Shown here piece after piece: positions 51,900 through 60,417 of a stretch of DNA of 64,000 nt (position 1 is the first letter of the stretch; each line of letters starts with the position of its first letter). Under the pieces are notes generated by a model that worked only from the letters and a program-made list of their open reading frames with translations, did no database searches and was not told where the DNA came from. Source of the DNA: Microvirga lupini (lineage in GTDB: Bacteria; Pseudomonadota; Alphaproteobacteria; Rhizobiales; Beijerinckiaceae). The position numbers and the translations under genes were made by a program. The DNA lies in assembly GCF_014191055.1 (NCBI RefSeq), contig NZ_JACHWB010000002.1:558001-622000 (forward strand). The letters are read 5' to 3'.

Positions 51900-52463
51900 A
51901 TGAAACGATCTCTCGTGGTGTTGGGTATTCTTGCAGCAAGTGTCTTTCTCATCCCCGATGATGCGGCCGCCCAAAGGGGTGGGTTTGGCTTCCGTGGAGG
52001 CGCACCAAGCTTCCGGGGCGGCGGCGGAATGATGGCTCCCCGGATCGGGATGGGGGGCGGCTTCGGCGGCCCTGCGTTCGCCGGTCGGCCGGCCTTCCGC
52101 GGAGGCGCCATCGGGGTTGGTCCCGGAGGCTTTCGTCCAGCCTTCGCCGCACCGGGTTTCCGCGGCGGCTATGGCCGGGTGGCCAATGTGGGACGCTATC
52201 GGGGCGGCTGGCGCTATCCGTATTATGGGCGCTACCCGTACTATGGCGGCTATTATCGCCGGGGCTGGGGCTATCCCTATTACGGCGGAGCCTTGCTCGC
52301 CGGCCTGACGCTCGGGGCCCTGAGCTATCCCTATTACGGCTACGATGATCCATACCTCTATTCGGGGGTCGGTTATGAGGACGACTGCTACTGGGTCCGG
52401 CGCCGGGTCATCGACCCCTGGGGCCGGGTCGTCCGTCGCAGCGTTCAGGTTTGCGAATACTGA
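51900..52463 (+). CDS. Exported Gly/Tyr-rich protein
   Basis: A 187-residue protein with a signal peptide (MKRSLVVLGILAASVFLIPDDAAA), a Gly/Phe-rich part (RGGFGFRGGAPSFRGG) and a Tyr-rich part (RYPYYGRYPYYGGYYRRG) with a short hydrophobic stretch. The end, DDCYWVRRRVIDPWGRVVRRSVQVC, is well conserved among such alphaproteobacterial envelope proteins. The ATG at 51900 follows GGAGGAGA. The function is unknown; a surface or cell-wall role is inferred. Confidence 0.8.
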   Translation: MKRSLVVLGILAASVFLIPDDAAAQRGGFGFRGGAPSFRGGGGMMAPRIGMGGGFGGPAFAGRPAFRGGAIGVGPGGFRPAFAAPGFRGGYGRVANVGRYRGGWRYPYYGRYPYYGGYYRRGWGYPYYGGALLAGLTLGALSYPYYGYDDPYLYSGVGYEDDCYWVRRRVIDPWGRVVRRSVQVCEY

Positions 52464-52481
52464 ACGGCGCCAGCCGCGGCT

Positions 52482-52515
52482 AAAGCATCGGACCCCGTGA
52501 GCGCACGATGCGCTC
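52482..52515. repeat. Short diverged member of the AAAGCATCGGA family
   Basis: TAAAGCATCGGACCCCGTGAG is followed by GCGCACGATGCGCTC, a truncated or rearranged form of the composite repeat. It directly precedes the terminator hairpin between the convergent genes. Confidence 0.65.
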
Positions 52516-52530
52516 AGTGACATGAGCGCA

Positions 52531-52553
52531 AGAGGCGCCTGATCGGCGCCTCT
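52531..52553. terminator. Bidirectional terminator between convergent genes
   Basis: AGAGGCGCC and GGCGCCTCT form a perfect 9-bp stem with a 5-nt loop, 68 nt after the Gly/Tyr-rich gene and 14 nt after the RTX gene stop. No strong U-run follows on either side, so termination may be partial. Confidence 0.6.
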
Positions 52554-52566
52554 GCCGTTCCTTCGA

Positions 52567-53316
52567 TCAGACGATGAACAGATAGCTCATATCGCCTGCA
52601 CTGCCCGCACCGCGCAAGATCACGCCCGTTTCGAAGCGATTGTCGTTGTTCAGGTCGGACAGCAGATAACCCTGGTCGATCGCCGAATTGTACAGGAAGA
52701 CATGGGCGATGCTGGCACTCGTGAAGGTGCTTTCAGCCTGAGAGGCTGCCGCCTCGATCGAGGTCGCGGTCGTGCTGGCCTCACGATAGTTCGTCGACGT
52801 GCCCCGGATGGGCGTCTCGATCCAGTCCCGCGATGCATTCCAGTCGGCGATGGTATCCGCGCTCGTCGTCCTGATCCCGGAGGAGCCGCGGTTGAACACG
52901 AACACGTCGATGCCCGTGCCGCCCACGAGCCAGTCCCGTCCGCTTCCGCCGTCCAGCCAGTCGTCGCTGGAGCCGCCGTTCAGGTAATCGAGACCGGAGC
53001 CGCCGTAGAGGTCGTCGTAGCCTGATCCGCCATACAGATCGTCGTTGCCGGACTGCCCGAAAAGGATGTCGTAGCCACTGCCGCCGACGAGGCGGTCCTG
53101 CCCCGATCCGCCATAAAGGTCGTCGGGGCCCTCGCCGCCGTTGAGGTAGTCGTCACCGGCGTCGCCGTACACGATGTCGTAGCCCCAGCCGGCATAGATG
53201 TCGTCATCACCATCATTGCCGAAGAGGTCGTCATCGCCGCCAAAGCCGTAGATCAGGTCACTGGCATTGGTGCCGTGAATGATGTCCCGCCAGTCATCTC
53301 CATAGAAAATTGCCAT
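52567..53316 (-). CDS. RTX calcium-binding repeat protein
   Basis: A 249-residue protein made of about twelve RTX nonapeptides (residues about 10-135; e.g. GGDDDLFGNDGDDDIYAGWG, GGSGYDDLYGGSGLDYLNGG) and a C-terminal domain (about 136-249) with VFVFNRGSSGIRTTSADTIADW and a hydrophobic LFIV end. It has no signal peptide, so export by a type I system not seen in the window is expected. Ca2+ ions fold the repeats. The function is unknown; surface or matrix. Confidence 0.88.
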   Translation of the reverse strand: MAIFYGDDWRDIIHGTNASDLIYGFGGDDDLFGNDGDDDIYAGWGYDIVYGDAGDDYLNGGEGPDDLYGGSGQDRLVGGSGYDILFGQSGNDDLYGGSGYDDLYGGSGLDYLNGGSSDDWLDGGSGRDWLVGGTGIDVFVFNRGSSGIRTTSADTIADWNASRDWIETPIRGTSTNYREASTTATSIEAAASQAESTFTSASIAHVFLYNSAIDQGYLLSDLNNDNRFETGVILRGAGSAGDMSYLFIV

Positions 53317-53657
53317 GGTCTCCTCCGCAGAGCAGCCCCCGGTTCGACTCGGTCAACTTCCTGGCGCGCAACGCGGACAACGGAACCTCCTCTCCTCCGT
53401 CGCCGTGTGCCTGCTCTTGACCCCTGTCACCTGAGAGAGTTCAACGCTTGCGCAATCATGGAGGAGGCCTCTCCCTAACACTCGAAGTTCGGGATCCTGC
53501 GTGGCGCCGAATTCGCCTCAAGCTCAGATATCAGTCCGAGCAGGCATTATAATCGATCTTTGTTGCCTTGTCCGAGATCACGTGAGGCCATGCGGCCTTT
53601 GCCCGGCACCCCATCTCGACTATTCTGGATGCGCAGAAGCAGCATCCGCGGGGGGAG
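53317..53657. other. Intergenic region between RTX gene and BrnA-like gene
   Basis: 341 nt between divergent genes. No gene is supported. The far right contains the BrnA-like ribosome site (GGGGGGAG). No BrnT-like toxin gene is found here or upstream. Promoters for both genes should lie within. Confidence 0.6.
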
Positions 53658-53900
53658 ATGAACATGTCGAGATCACCAGGAGGACGCAGGCCGGCCGATC
53701 CGTTGAAGGCGGCCGAGGCTGCCTTCAAGAAGGTCACGACCAAGCCCATCGAGGGACCCGCGAAGGCTCCGTCCATTCCAGGCGTGAAGGAGAGCGTCAC
53801 CCTGCGGATCGACCAGGATGTGCTCGAATACTTTCAGCAGGATGGTCCGGGATGGCAGGACCGCATCAATGCGGCCCTCCGCAAGGCAGCGGGCAAGTAA
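53658..53900 (+). CDS. Orphan BrnA-like antitoxin protein
   Basis: An 80-residue protein whose C-terminal half (ESVTLRIDQDVLEYFQQDGP and WQDRINAALRKAAGK) matches the ribbon-helix-helix BrnA family, which binds DNA and the BrnT toxin. The N-terminal 40 residues are basic, low complexity. GGGGGGAG precedes the ATG pair at 53658. A brnT gene is normally immediately upstream and is absent here. It may be an orphan regulator or a degraded module. Only 10 nt separate it from the convergent ecfG. Confidence 0.8.
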   Translation: MNMSRSPGGRRPADPLKAAEAAFKKVTTKPIEGPAKAPSIPGVKESVTLRIDQDVLEYFQQDGPGWQDRINAALRKAAGK

Positions 53901-53910
53901 CAGAGACGGC

Positions 53911-54459
53911 TCAGGGCGTCTGCACGAACAGCGCCGCCTTGACCAGGCGGTCGGGACCGAGATCCTCCTGCGCATCAAGTGCGAGGAGCTCCGCCAGGCG
54001 TGTCCGGGCGCGGTTGATGCGGCTCTTGATCGTGCCGAGATTGGTGCCGCAGATCTGAACCGCCTCCTCGTAGGATACGCCCTCTGCCCCCACCAGCAGC
54101 AGCGCCTCGCGCTGCTCGACGCTGAGCTTGGCGAGAGCCACCTGCATGTCGGTGAAGTCCAGGCGCGCGCCCTGCTCCGGCATGACCGCCAACTTGCTGG
54201 CGAGTGCTCCGTCCGGATCGTCCACCTCCCGGCGGCTGCGGCGCATATCCGTGTAGAACTGGTTGCGCAGGATGGTGAAGAGCCAAGCCTGCATGCTCGT
54301 GCCAGGCTGGAACTTGTCGAGGTTCTCGAGCCCGCGCAGAAGCGCCGCCTGCACGAGATCGTCTGCATAGGTCACATTGCCGGTGAGCGAGATGGCGAAG
54401 GCGCGCAGGTGCGGAATGGCTTCCAGCATCGACTGGCGGATGGGATCCTCACTCGCCAT
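53911..54459 (-). CDS. ecfG: EcfG-type general stress sigma factor
   Basis: A 182-residue ECF sigma factor. Region 2 (about 25-90) holds LRAFAISLTGNVTYADDLVQAALLRGLENL and the -10 binding segment FQPGTSMQAWLFTILRNQFYTDMRR; region 4 (about 110-165) holds ALAKLSVEQREALLLVGAEGVSYEEA and an HTH with GTNLGTIKSRINRARTRL. Together with nepR just upstream this is the alphaproteobacterial general stress response. The start at 54459 overlaps the nepR stop, so translation is coupled. No phyR gene lies nearby in the window. Confidence 0.92.
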   Translation of the reverse strand: MASEDPIRQSMLEAIPHLRAFAISLTGNVTYADDLVQAALLRGLENLDKFQPGTSMQAWLFTILRNQFYTDMRRSRREVDDPDGALASKLAVMPEQGARLDFTDMQVALAKLSVEQREALLLVGAEGVSYEEAVQICGTNLGTIKSRINRARTRLAELLALDAQEDLGPDRLVKAALFVQTP

Positions 54460-54688
54460 CGTGACCGCCCGCTTTTCCGTCCAGTTGCGCAAGGAGCTGA
54501 ACGAGGCAATCGGGCACCGGCTCGCTCATCAGCTGGGCGTAATAGGCCTGGAGCTGCTCGCCCAGGAAGGTCGCCACATGGGGCGGCAGGGCTGGCTCCG
54601 GACCGGGGTCACCGTTGACGTTCAGCAGGTCTTCAAGGGAATCCGGCTTTTCCAGAGCGATGCTGTTGATAGGGTCTTTTTTGGACAC
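54449..54688 (-). CDS. nepR: NepR-type anti-sigma factor
   Basis: A 79-residue anti-sigma factor that holds EcfG inactive until the regulator PhyR displaces it. The core is LPPHVATFLGEQLQAYYAQLM followed by PVPDCLVQLLAQLD, matching NepR. The GTG at 54688, preceded by GGAGAAGCG, is preferred to the longer frame, which would start in non-conserved residues. It overlaps ecfG by 11 nt. In many relatives phyR is divergent from nepR; here a Crp/Fnr gene occupies that place. Confidence 0.9.
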   Translation of the reverse strand: MSKKDPINSIALEKPDSLEDLLNVNGDPGPEPALPPHVATFLGEQLQAYYAQLMSEPVPDCLVQLLAQLDGKAGGHDGE

Positions 54689-55038
54689 GCTCGCTTCTCC
54701 AGACACAGCCAGGCTGCCCTGCACGCCAATCGCGTACCAGGACACTCTGCCTTACCCGAGCCCGAGAGCGTTGCCATTAACCTAGGATAACCGTGTGCGG
54801 AGGTGCAGGACAGGCGAGCCTTCCCTGCCCTTCTGAAGCTTCAGGCTGCGCAATACGGCCTCAAAGCGAACAGGCTGACGCATCGAAGCTTTTGTTCGAT
54901 CACCATCAGTTCAAAAATTAACATACATTAGGGACCGTCGGTCATATCCATGAGACGATTGTTTTATTACCGGCCACGAACCTTGGGCGCTGGTGACTGA
55001 GAGTCGTGTGCTCCCGCCTGCAACAGGAGGAGCGCAAC
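54689..55038. other. Intergenic region between nepR and the Crp/Fnr gene
   Basis: 350 nt between divergent genes. The part at 54895-54965 is AT-richer and suits a promoter. A small palindrome GACCG-T-CGGTC lies at 54933-54943. No EcfG-type GGAAC...CGTT pair was found by eye. No gene is supported. Confidence 0.6.
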
Positions 55039-55788
55039 ATGCACACCCCCTTCCATCCCGAATACAATCCGCTCATCCGCAAGCTGGAGAGCATCTTCAC
55101 GCTCACCGACGATGAGAGGCAGGCGCTCCTGGGCCTGCCCATGCAGGTAGTGGCGCTCAAGGAGAACCAGGACATCGTGCGCGAGGGCGACCGCCCCAAC
55201 CGCTCCTGCCTGATCCTGAGCGGCTTTGCCTGCGCCTACAAGCTCACGGCCGCGGGCAGGCGCCAGATCGTGTCCTTTACTGTCCCCGGCGATATTCCCG
55301 ACCTTCAGAGCCTGCACCTGAAGGTGCTCGACACCGGCGTGAGTTCGATCAGTCCATGCAGCGTGGGATTCATCCAGCACTACGACCTGCACGATCTCTG
55401 CGGAAGCTGGCCTCGCATCGCCGCCGCCCTCTGGCGCGAGACCCTGATCGATGCCGCCATTTTCCGGGAATGGGTGATGAATGTCGGGCGCCGCGAAGGT
55501 TACGTGCGCCTGGCCCACATCTTGTGCGAGTTGCTGGTGCGCCTGCGGGCGATGGGCTTGGCCGAGGACCATGTCTGCGAGCTGCCGATCACCCAGGGCG
55601 AATTCGCGGACGCGCTCGGCATGACCACGGTCCATGTCAACCGGATGATGCAGCAGCTGCGGGTCGCCGGCTTGATCCAGACGAAGGGAAATCGCCTGAC
55701 CGTTCCCGATTGGGAGAAACTGAAGGAGGCAGGCGAGTTCGACCCGACTTACCTCCACCTGGAGAATCCGGACGAGGTGGCGGCATGA
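55039..55788 (+). CDS. Crp/Fnr family transcriptional regulator
   Basis: A 249-residue regulator with a cyclic-nucleotide-like sensor domain (about 10-140; KENQDIVREGDRPNRSCLILSGF) and a C-terminal Crp-type winged HTH (about 165-235), with LPITQGEFADALGMTTVHVNRMMQQLR. FNR cluster cysteines are not seen (Cys are scattered), so it is not an oxygen-sensing FNR. AGGAGG precedes the ATG at 55039. It is divergent from nepR-ecfG and may influence them. Its last codon overlaps the next small gene. Confidence 0.92.
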   Translation: MHTPFHPEYNPLIRKLESIFTLTDDERQALLGLPMQVVALKENQDIVREGDRPNRSCLILSGFACAYKLTAAGRRQIVSFTVPGDIPDLQSLHLKVLDTGVSSISPCSVGFIQHYDLHDLCGSWPRIAAALWRETLIDAAIFREWVMNVGRREGYVRLAHILCELLVRLRAMGLAEDHVCELPITQGEFADALGMTTVHVNRMMQQLRVAGLIQTKGNRLTVPDWEKLKEAGEFDPTYLHLENPDEVAA

Positions 55789-56030
55789 CCCTGATTTTCG
55801 AGTCTGTGCGAGTAGCGACCGGCAGCGATGAGGAGGGCATGCTGGTGTTCAACGGCGGGAAACGTCTCGTGGCTGTGCTGACCCACCTGGGAGATCAGTA
55901 TGGCGGGGTGTCCGGGCACTGGTATCTGGAAGTAGGCTTTGGCCGCCTGGATGGCCCCAGCCACCCTACCTTCGCCGATCTGGGCGCCGCCGAGGAGTGG
56001 CTGAGCCGGCGCATGGGCGGCCAGCGCTGA
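55785..56030 (+). CDS. Small hypothetical protein coupled to the Crp/Fnr gene
   Basis: An 81-residue protein: MTLIFESVRVATGSDEEGML then a Trp/Gly-containing centre (GHWYLEVGFGRLDGP) and ADLGAAEEWLSRRMGG. The ATG overlaps the Crp/Fnr stop by 4 nt (ATGA), so it is translationally coupled and probably real. No family is recognised. Confidence 0.7.
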   Translation: MTLIFESVRVATGSDEEGMLVFNGGKRLVAVLTHLGDQYGGVSGHWYLEVGFGRLDGPSHPTFADLGAAEEWLSRRMGGQR

Positions 56031-56277
56031 TCGCAAGGCGATCTTGCGCCCCATGACGCATGCGCCGCGACCCATCCGAACGCCCTCAAGGGCAGGAGAG
56101 ATCAGACGAAGATCGGGTGCCTGCGTGGGACCGAGAAGGATTGAGCCCGGTAGAAAGCCGGAAGCTTTGCTTTTTTGCCTAACGGAAGCCGGATTCCGGC
56201 AGAAGTTAACGGAATAACTACACCTCCGGGCCGATGGTGACGCAGATCGTCGCTCAAAGGCTTCATCGAAACCCGTC

Positions 56278-58551
56278 GTGCCCGCCACCCTGATCATCGT
56301 CCTCAGCGTCGTTCTCGCGGCTGCCGTCATCGTCGGCGCCGTGCTCCTTCTGGTGCGGGGCCACACCGACGATCTCGCGCGCGCCGAAGGCGACCTGGCG
56401 AACCTCGCCCTGACCCTTCAGGAGCGGACGGACGGCATCTTGCAGTCCATCGAGGGCGTTCTGCGCGATCTCGTCGAGCGCATTCCGCAGGCGAGCCTTC
56501 GGGCCAGCGAGTTCGACGGCTTCGCCAGGTCGCAGGCCACGAAGGCGGTTCTGGTCGGAGCGTCCTGCTCCCTGCCTCAGATCGTCCGCATCGATCTCGT
56601 CAATGCTCAGGGCAGGCTCGTCGGCACATCGAACCCCAGGCCGATGTCCGACCCCATCTACCTGACGGGCGCGTCCTACTACCAGGCGCTCTCGACGGAT
56701 CCGGCGCTCACCTCGTACCTGAGCGAGCCGATGCGGATCCGCACAACGGGCAAGAAGGTTCTATCGCTCGCGCGCAGGATCAACGACACCGAAGGCAATC
56801 TTCTCGGCATCGTCGTCTCCACCATCGATCTCAGCCATTTCGAGACTCTCTTCAAGGAGCATCTGCGTAAACCTTCATCAGCGGTCACGCTCTACCGACG
56901 CGACGGGATCGTGCTGGCGCACAGCCCGCTGTCGGAGCGGGCATTGGGCCGCAAGATCTGGAAACCGGACACGCCGCTGCAGCGGATGATTGCCAAGAAC
57001 AGCCCGACGCTTATCCGCGACGTGAGTTGGATCGACCGGCAGGAGCGGCTGTTCGCGCTGCATCCGCTCGCCAATCACCCGGGCGGCATTGCGGTGAGCC
57101 GCACCGTGGCGGAGCTCATGGCCGGACAGAGGCTCGAAGCACGCGTGGTCGGGTTCATCGCCTACCTCATGGGCGTTGCGGTCGACACGGCGAGCCTAAT
57201 GGGCTTGAGGCATGTGAGAACCGGCATCCTGCGCGCCGCGAGCGAAAGCTACCTGTCGCGTCACGATGTCCTGACCAGGCTTCCCAACAGACCGTTCTTC
57301 ATCGAGGAGCTGAAGCGGACCTATCTCGCTTCGCATCGATCCGGTACGGATTTCGCCCTGCATCTTCTCGATCTCAACCGCTTCAAGGACATCAACGACA
57401 ATCACGGCCACAGCGCGGGCGACGAGATCATCCAGACCGTTGCGCGGCGCCTGCGCGAGCGTGTCCGGAAAGGCGATTTCATCGCTCGCATCGGCGGAGA
57501 CGAGTTCGCCATCATTCAACGACCGGTCAGGGGCAAGCAGCAGGTTACAGACCTCGTGATGGCCATCCAGGCCGCCATGAAGACGCCCTGCACAATCGGC
57601 AGCACGGAGATGGACGTGGGGCTCACGGCTGGCATTGCCATCGCGTCCTCCGACGGCAAGACCTCGACCGAACTCATGCGAGCGGCCGACGTCGCACTCT
57701 TCGCGGCAAAGTCCGACGCCGACAGCAGCTACCGGTTCTACGACCCGAAAATCCAGGATTCCCGCGCCGAGCGCCGCGCCATCGAAGGAGCCCTCAAAAC
57801 CGCCCTCGACAACCGAGAGTTCGAGCTGTTCTACCAGCCGATCCTCGATCTCGCGACAAACCGCATGTGGGGCTGCGAAGCCCTGGTGCGCTGGAAGCAC
57901 GCGACGAAAGGCATGATCCCGCCCCTGCAGTTCATCCCGACCGCCGAAGAGTCCGGCCTCATCGCGCCCATCGGCGACTGGATCCTGGAGGAGGCCTGCG
58001 TGACGGCCATGACCTGGGATCGTCCTTTAAAGGTCGCGGTCAATCTCTCGCCGGTGCAGTTCAAGCGCCGCGACGTTTTCGCCAGCGTCACGAAGGCCCT
58101 GAACCTGTCCGGTCTGCCGGCCCATCGCCTCGTCCTGGAGATCACGGAATCCGTCAAGCTTAACGACGAGGCGACCGCGGCGCTCAGGCGGCTCAAGACC
58201 CTGGGCGTCGGGATCTCGCTCGACGATTTCGGCACCGGCTATGCGTCGATGAGCTATCTCAGAAGCTTCCCCTTCGACAAGATCAAGATCGATCAGTCCT
58301 TCGTGCGCGGCATGATGGACTCGGCGGGCAGCCGCGCGATCATCAAGGCGACAATCGGGCTTGCCAACGACCTGAAGATGAGCACGACGGCCGAGGGCGT
58401 CGAAACGCATGAGCAGCTCAACGCCCTGCGTTTGGCCGGCGCCTCACAGGCTCAAGGTTATCTGATTGCCAAGCCCATGCCGCGCGAGGCGCTTGCGGCG
58501 TTCATGGCGGAGGTTGAAGGCCTTCAAAAGCCCGCGCGGGCCATCGCCTGA
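56278..58551 (+). CDS. dCache-like sensor GGDEF-EAL protein
   Basis: A 757-residue membrane c-di-GMP enzyme. One helix (about 5-26), an extracellular Cache-like sensor (about 35-280, with VLVGASCSLPQIVRIDLVNAQGRLVGTSNP and a later PLANHPGGIAVSRTV), a second helix region (about 288-312), GGDEF (about 325-485) and EAL (about 495-745). GGDEF is intact (406-410), with RKGD at 397-400 as the inhibitory site; EAL is intact (534-536), with DDFGTGYAS and KIKIDQSFV. It starts with a GTG; the upstream region has no clear ribosome site. Confidence 0.92.
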   Translation: MPATLIIVLSVVLAAAVIVGAVLLLVRGHTDDLARAEGDLANLALTLQERTDGILQSIEGVLRDLVERIPQASLRASEFDGFARSQATKAVLVGASCSLPQIVRIDLVNAQGRLVGTSNPRPMSDPIYLTGASYYQALSTDPALTSYLSEPMRIRTTGKKVLSLARRINDTEGNLLGIVVSTIDLSHFETLFKEHLRKPSSAVTLYRRDGIVLAHSPLSERALGRKIWKPDTPLQRMIAKNSPTLIRDVSWIDRQERLFALHPLANHPGGIAVSRTVAELMAGQRLEARVVGFIAYLMGVAVDTASLMGLRHVRTGILRAASESYLSRHDVLTRLPNRPFFIEELKRTYLASHRSGTDFALHLLDLNRFKDINDNHGHSAGDEIIQTVARRLRERVRKGDFIARIGGDEFAIIQRPVRGKQQVTDLVMAIQAAMKTPCTIGSTEMDVGLTAGIAIASSDGKTSTELMRAADVALFAAKSDADSSYRFYDPKIQDSRAERRAIEGALKTALDNREFELFYQPILDLATNRMWGCEALVRWKHATKGMIPPLQFIPTAEESGLIAPIGDWILEEACVTAMTWDRPLKVAVNLSPVQFKRRDVFASVTKALNLSGLPAHRLVLEITESVKLNDEATAALRRLKTLGVGISLDDFGTGYASMSYLRSFPFDKIKIDQSFVRGMMDSAGSRAIIKATIGLANDLKMSTTAEGVETHEQLNALRLAGASQAQGYLIAKPMPREALAAFMAEVEGLQKPARAIA

Positions 58552-58568
58552 ACCTCTTTGCTCAAAGA

Positions 58569-59288
58569 TCAGGCAGCCTGAGGCCATGAATGCTGCCTCT
58601 CCGTCTCGAGAAGCTGTTCGGCCCTGCGGGTGAATTCGTTGCCGGGCAGGCCGGGCTCGATGGGATCGAGATAGGAGACCGAGATGGTCCCTCCCCTTTT
58701 CACCGGTCTGTCCGGCCCCCAGAAATGTCCTGAATTCAAGGCCACTGGCAGGACCACCCGGTCGAGCTTGGCATAGAGAAGCTCCACGCCGCGCTTGAAC
58801 GCGATCGGTTCGGAAACGGGCTTTCGGGTGCCCTCGGGAAAAATCAGCACGGAGCGCCCCTGGGCCAGTGCGGCGCGACTCTCGTCCACCATCTTCCGAA
58901 CAGCCTTCGAGCCGCTCTCCCGGTCGATCAGGATCATCGGCGACTTGCGCAGGAACCACGAGAAGACCGGGATGCCCAGCAGCTCCTGCTTCGCGACGAT
59001 CGCCACATCCGGAAAGAGCGCCAGGAACGCCAGGGTCTCCCAGGTCGATTGATGATTGGCGATGATCAGGCAGGGCTCGTCAGGAATGTTGTGAAGGCCA
59101 CGCTCGGTGTAGCTCAGCCCGACGATCCACCTCAGGCCGGCCAAGATGCCCCGCGCCCACAGCCGCGACGCCAAGCGCACGCCACGCTCGGGAGAGCCGC
59201 ACAGCCACAGCCCGGCCAGCACGGGCGCGAAGAGGCCCGTCCAGAGAGCCAGATAAAGATCGAAGAGTTTGGAGCGGAGAAACTGCAT
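58569..59288 (-). CDS. plsC: 1-acylglycerol-3-phosphate acyltransferase
   Basis: A 239-residue PlsC-family enzyme that acylates lysophosphatidic acid to phosphatidic acid in the inner membrane. An N-terminal helix (about 10-30) anchors it; the catalytic motif is NHQSTWE (His79, with Glu84 in place of the common Asp) and FPEGTR is at 150-155. The LIDRESGSKAV segment is the usual phosphate-binding block. It is convergent with the GGDEF-EAL gene (17-nt gap). Confidence 0.92.
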   Translation of the reverse strand: MQFLRSKLFDLYLALWTGLFAPVLAGLWLCGSPERGVRLASRLWARGILAGLRWIVGLSYTERGLHNIPDEPCLIIANHQSTWETLAFLALFPDVAIVAKQELLGIPVFSWFLRKSPMILIDRESGSKAVRKMVDESRAALAQGRSVLIFPEGTRKPVSEPIAFKRGVELLYAKLDRVVLPVALNSGHFWGPDRPVKRGGTISVSYLDPIEPGLPGNEFTRRAEQLLETERQHSWPQAA

Positions 59289-59429
59289 AACGGTAAATTG
59301 CTTGAGATGAATCAGCGTTCGATGCGCATCACGCTCTGCCGCGATACCGGCTCACGATCAACAAAAAACGAAGCGGCGCATGATCACATGCGCCGCCTGC
59401 AAAACTCATGAGAACCCTGTTGTGGGTCC

Positions 59430-59726
59430 TTACTCTGCAGCCTCGGTGCGAGGCGCAGCGCTCGGGGCCGCCATCGGTCGGCGGGGGCCGGCACCGGGAC
59501 GGGGCTTCGGCTTGGGAGCCGCGATCAACCCTTCACGGATGGCCTGCTTGCGGGCAGCCTTACGATTACGCCGGACGGCCTCGGCCTTCTCACGAGTCTT
59601 GCGCTCGGAGGGCTTCTCGTAGGCTTTCCGCGCCTTCATTTCGCGGAAGATCCCTTCGCGCTGCATTTTCTTCTTGAGAACCCTGAGGGCTTGATCGACG
59701 TTGTTGTCGCGTACCAGAACCTGCAA
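59430..59726 (-). CDS. rpsU: 30S ribosomal protein bS21
   Basis: A 98-residue bS21 protein. The N-terminal part ([20 protein letters not shown], then [21 protein letters not shown]) is the ribosomal core; the C-terminal tail (about 60-98, Pro/Ala/Lys-rich) is a long extension found in some alphaproteobacteria. The protein joins the 30S subunit near the anti-Shine-Dalgarno region. It sits at the end of a set of small basic or stress-related genes on the same strand. Confidence 0.94.
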   Translation of the reverse strand: MQVLVRDNNVDQALRVLKKKMQREGIFREMKARKAYEKPSERKTREKAEAVRRNRKAARKQAIREGLIAAPKPKPRPGAGPRRPMAAPSAAPRTEAAE

Positions 59727-59812
59727 TGGATGTCCTCTCTCTAGAGTAGCGTGTTGCTCCGCTCGGGCCTTGGCCTTGCGGATCGTTGAACGAGGGTTTT
59801 CGGCGCAGGCGC

Positions 59813-60007
59813 CTAGGCGCTGCGGATTTCACCCTCGCGGACGGCCCTCTCGATCGCGCCCGACTTGATGCGGTACGAGACCTCTCCAGTCTGGTCGGCG
59901 GGCATGAGCCGCACGACCTCGTAGACCGTGGGGGAGTTCGTCCGAGTATCGGAAATCCCGGGCTGCGCCAGTCGAACCATCTGTCGAACCTTGAACTTGT
60001 GAGACAT
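59813..60007 (-). CDS. Small hypothetical protein
   Basis: A 64-residue protein beginning [17 protein letters not shown], with a beta-rich pattern ([21 protein letters not shown]). GAGGAG lies 9 nt before the ATG at 60007, deciding against the longer frame. The function is unknown; such small proteins accompany DUF6481 and rpsU genes in relatives. Gap to the DUF6481 gene: 16 nt. Confidence 0.75.
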   Translation of the reverse strand: MSHKFKVRQMVRLAQPGISDTRTNSPTVYEVVRLMPADQTGEVSYRIKSGAIERAVREGEIRSA

Positions 60008-60023
60008 CGGTTGATCTCCTCTC

Positions 60024-60380
60024 TTACTTGCGGGCTTTGCGGGCTGCGTAGCGGGCATCGCGAGCTGCCTTGCGCTCGACCTCGAGCCTTGCGGCGTCCG
60101 CGGCCTTCTCAGCCGCCATCCGCTCGTCCTGCTCCGCCTGTTCGGCCGCGCGGGCTTCGCGCTCTGCCACCATACGGGCTTTCTCCGCGAGGCGCTTGGC
60201 CTCGCGCTCGACGGCCCTCGCATCACGCGCGGCGCTCACCGACGCCCTAGCAGCCCGCCGCTCAGCAACCGCAGGATCATCAAGTCCCGGGCGCTGCCGG
60301 AACTTTTCTGCCATGGCCTGCTTCGCGTTCTTGGCCGCATTGAGCCGTTCGCCGAGATCCTGATGCTTCATTCCGCTCAT
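60024..60380 (-). CDS. DUF6481 family protein
   Basis: A 118-residue highly charged protein, mostly one long helix of Ala/Glu/Arg/Lys (REAKRLAEKARMVAEREARAAEQAE), with the start HQDLGERLNAAKNAKQAMAEKFRQRPGLDDP, the DUF6481 signature. The function is unknown. It is close to the preceding and following genes on the same strand (16-nt and 37-nt gaps), so a polycistronic unit is plausible. Confidence 0.85.
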   Translation of the reverse strand: MSGMKHQDLGERLNAAKNAKQAMAEKFRQRPGLDDPAVAERRAARASVSAARDARAVEREAKRLAEKARMVAEREARAAEQAEQDERMAAEKAADAARLEVERKAARDARYAARKARK

Positions 60381-60417
60381 TGTTCCTGTTTGCTGCTTCG
60401 CCGAACTTTAAGGCCGA

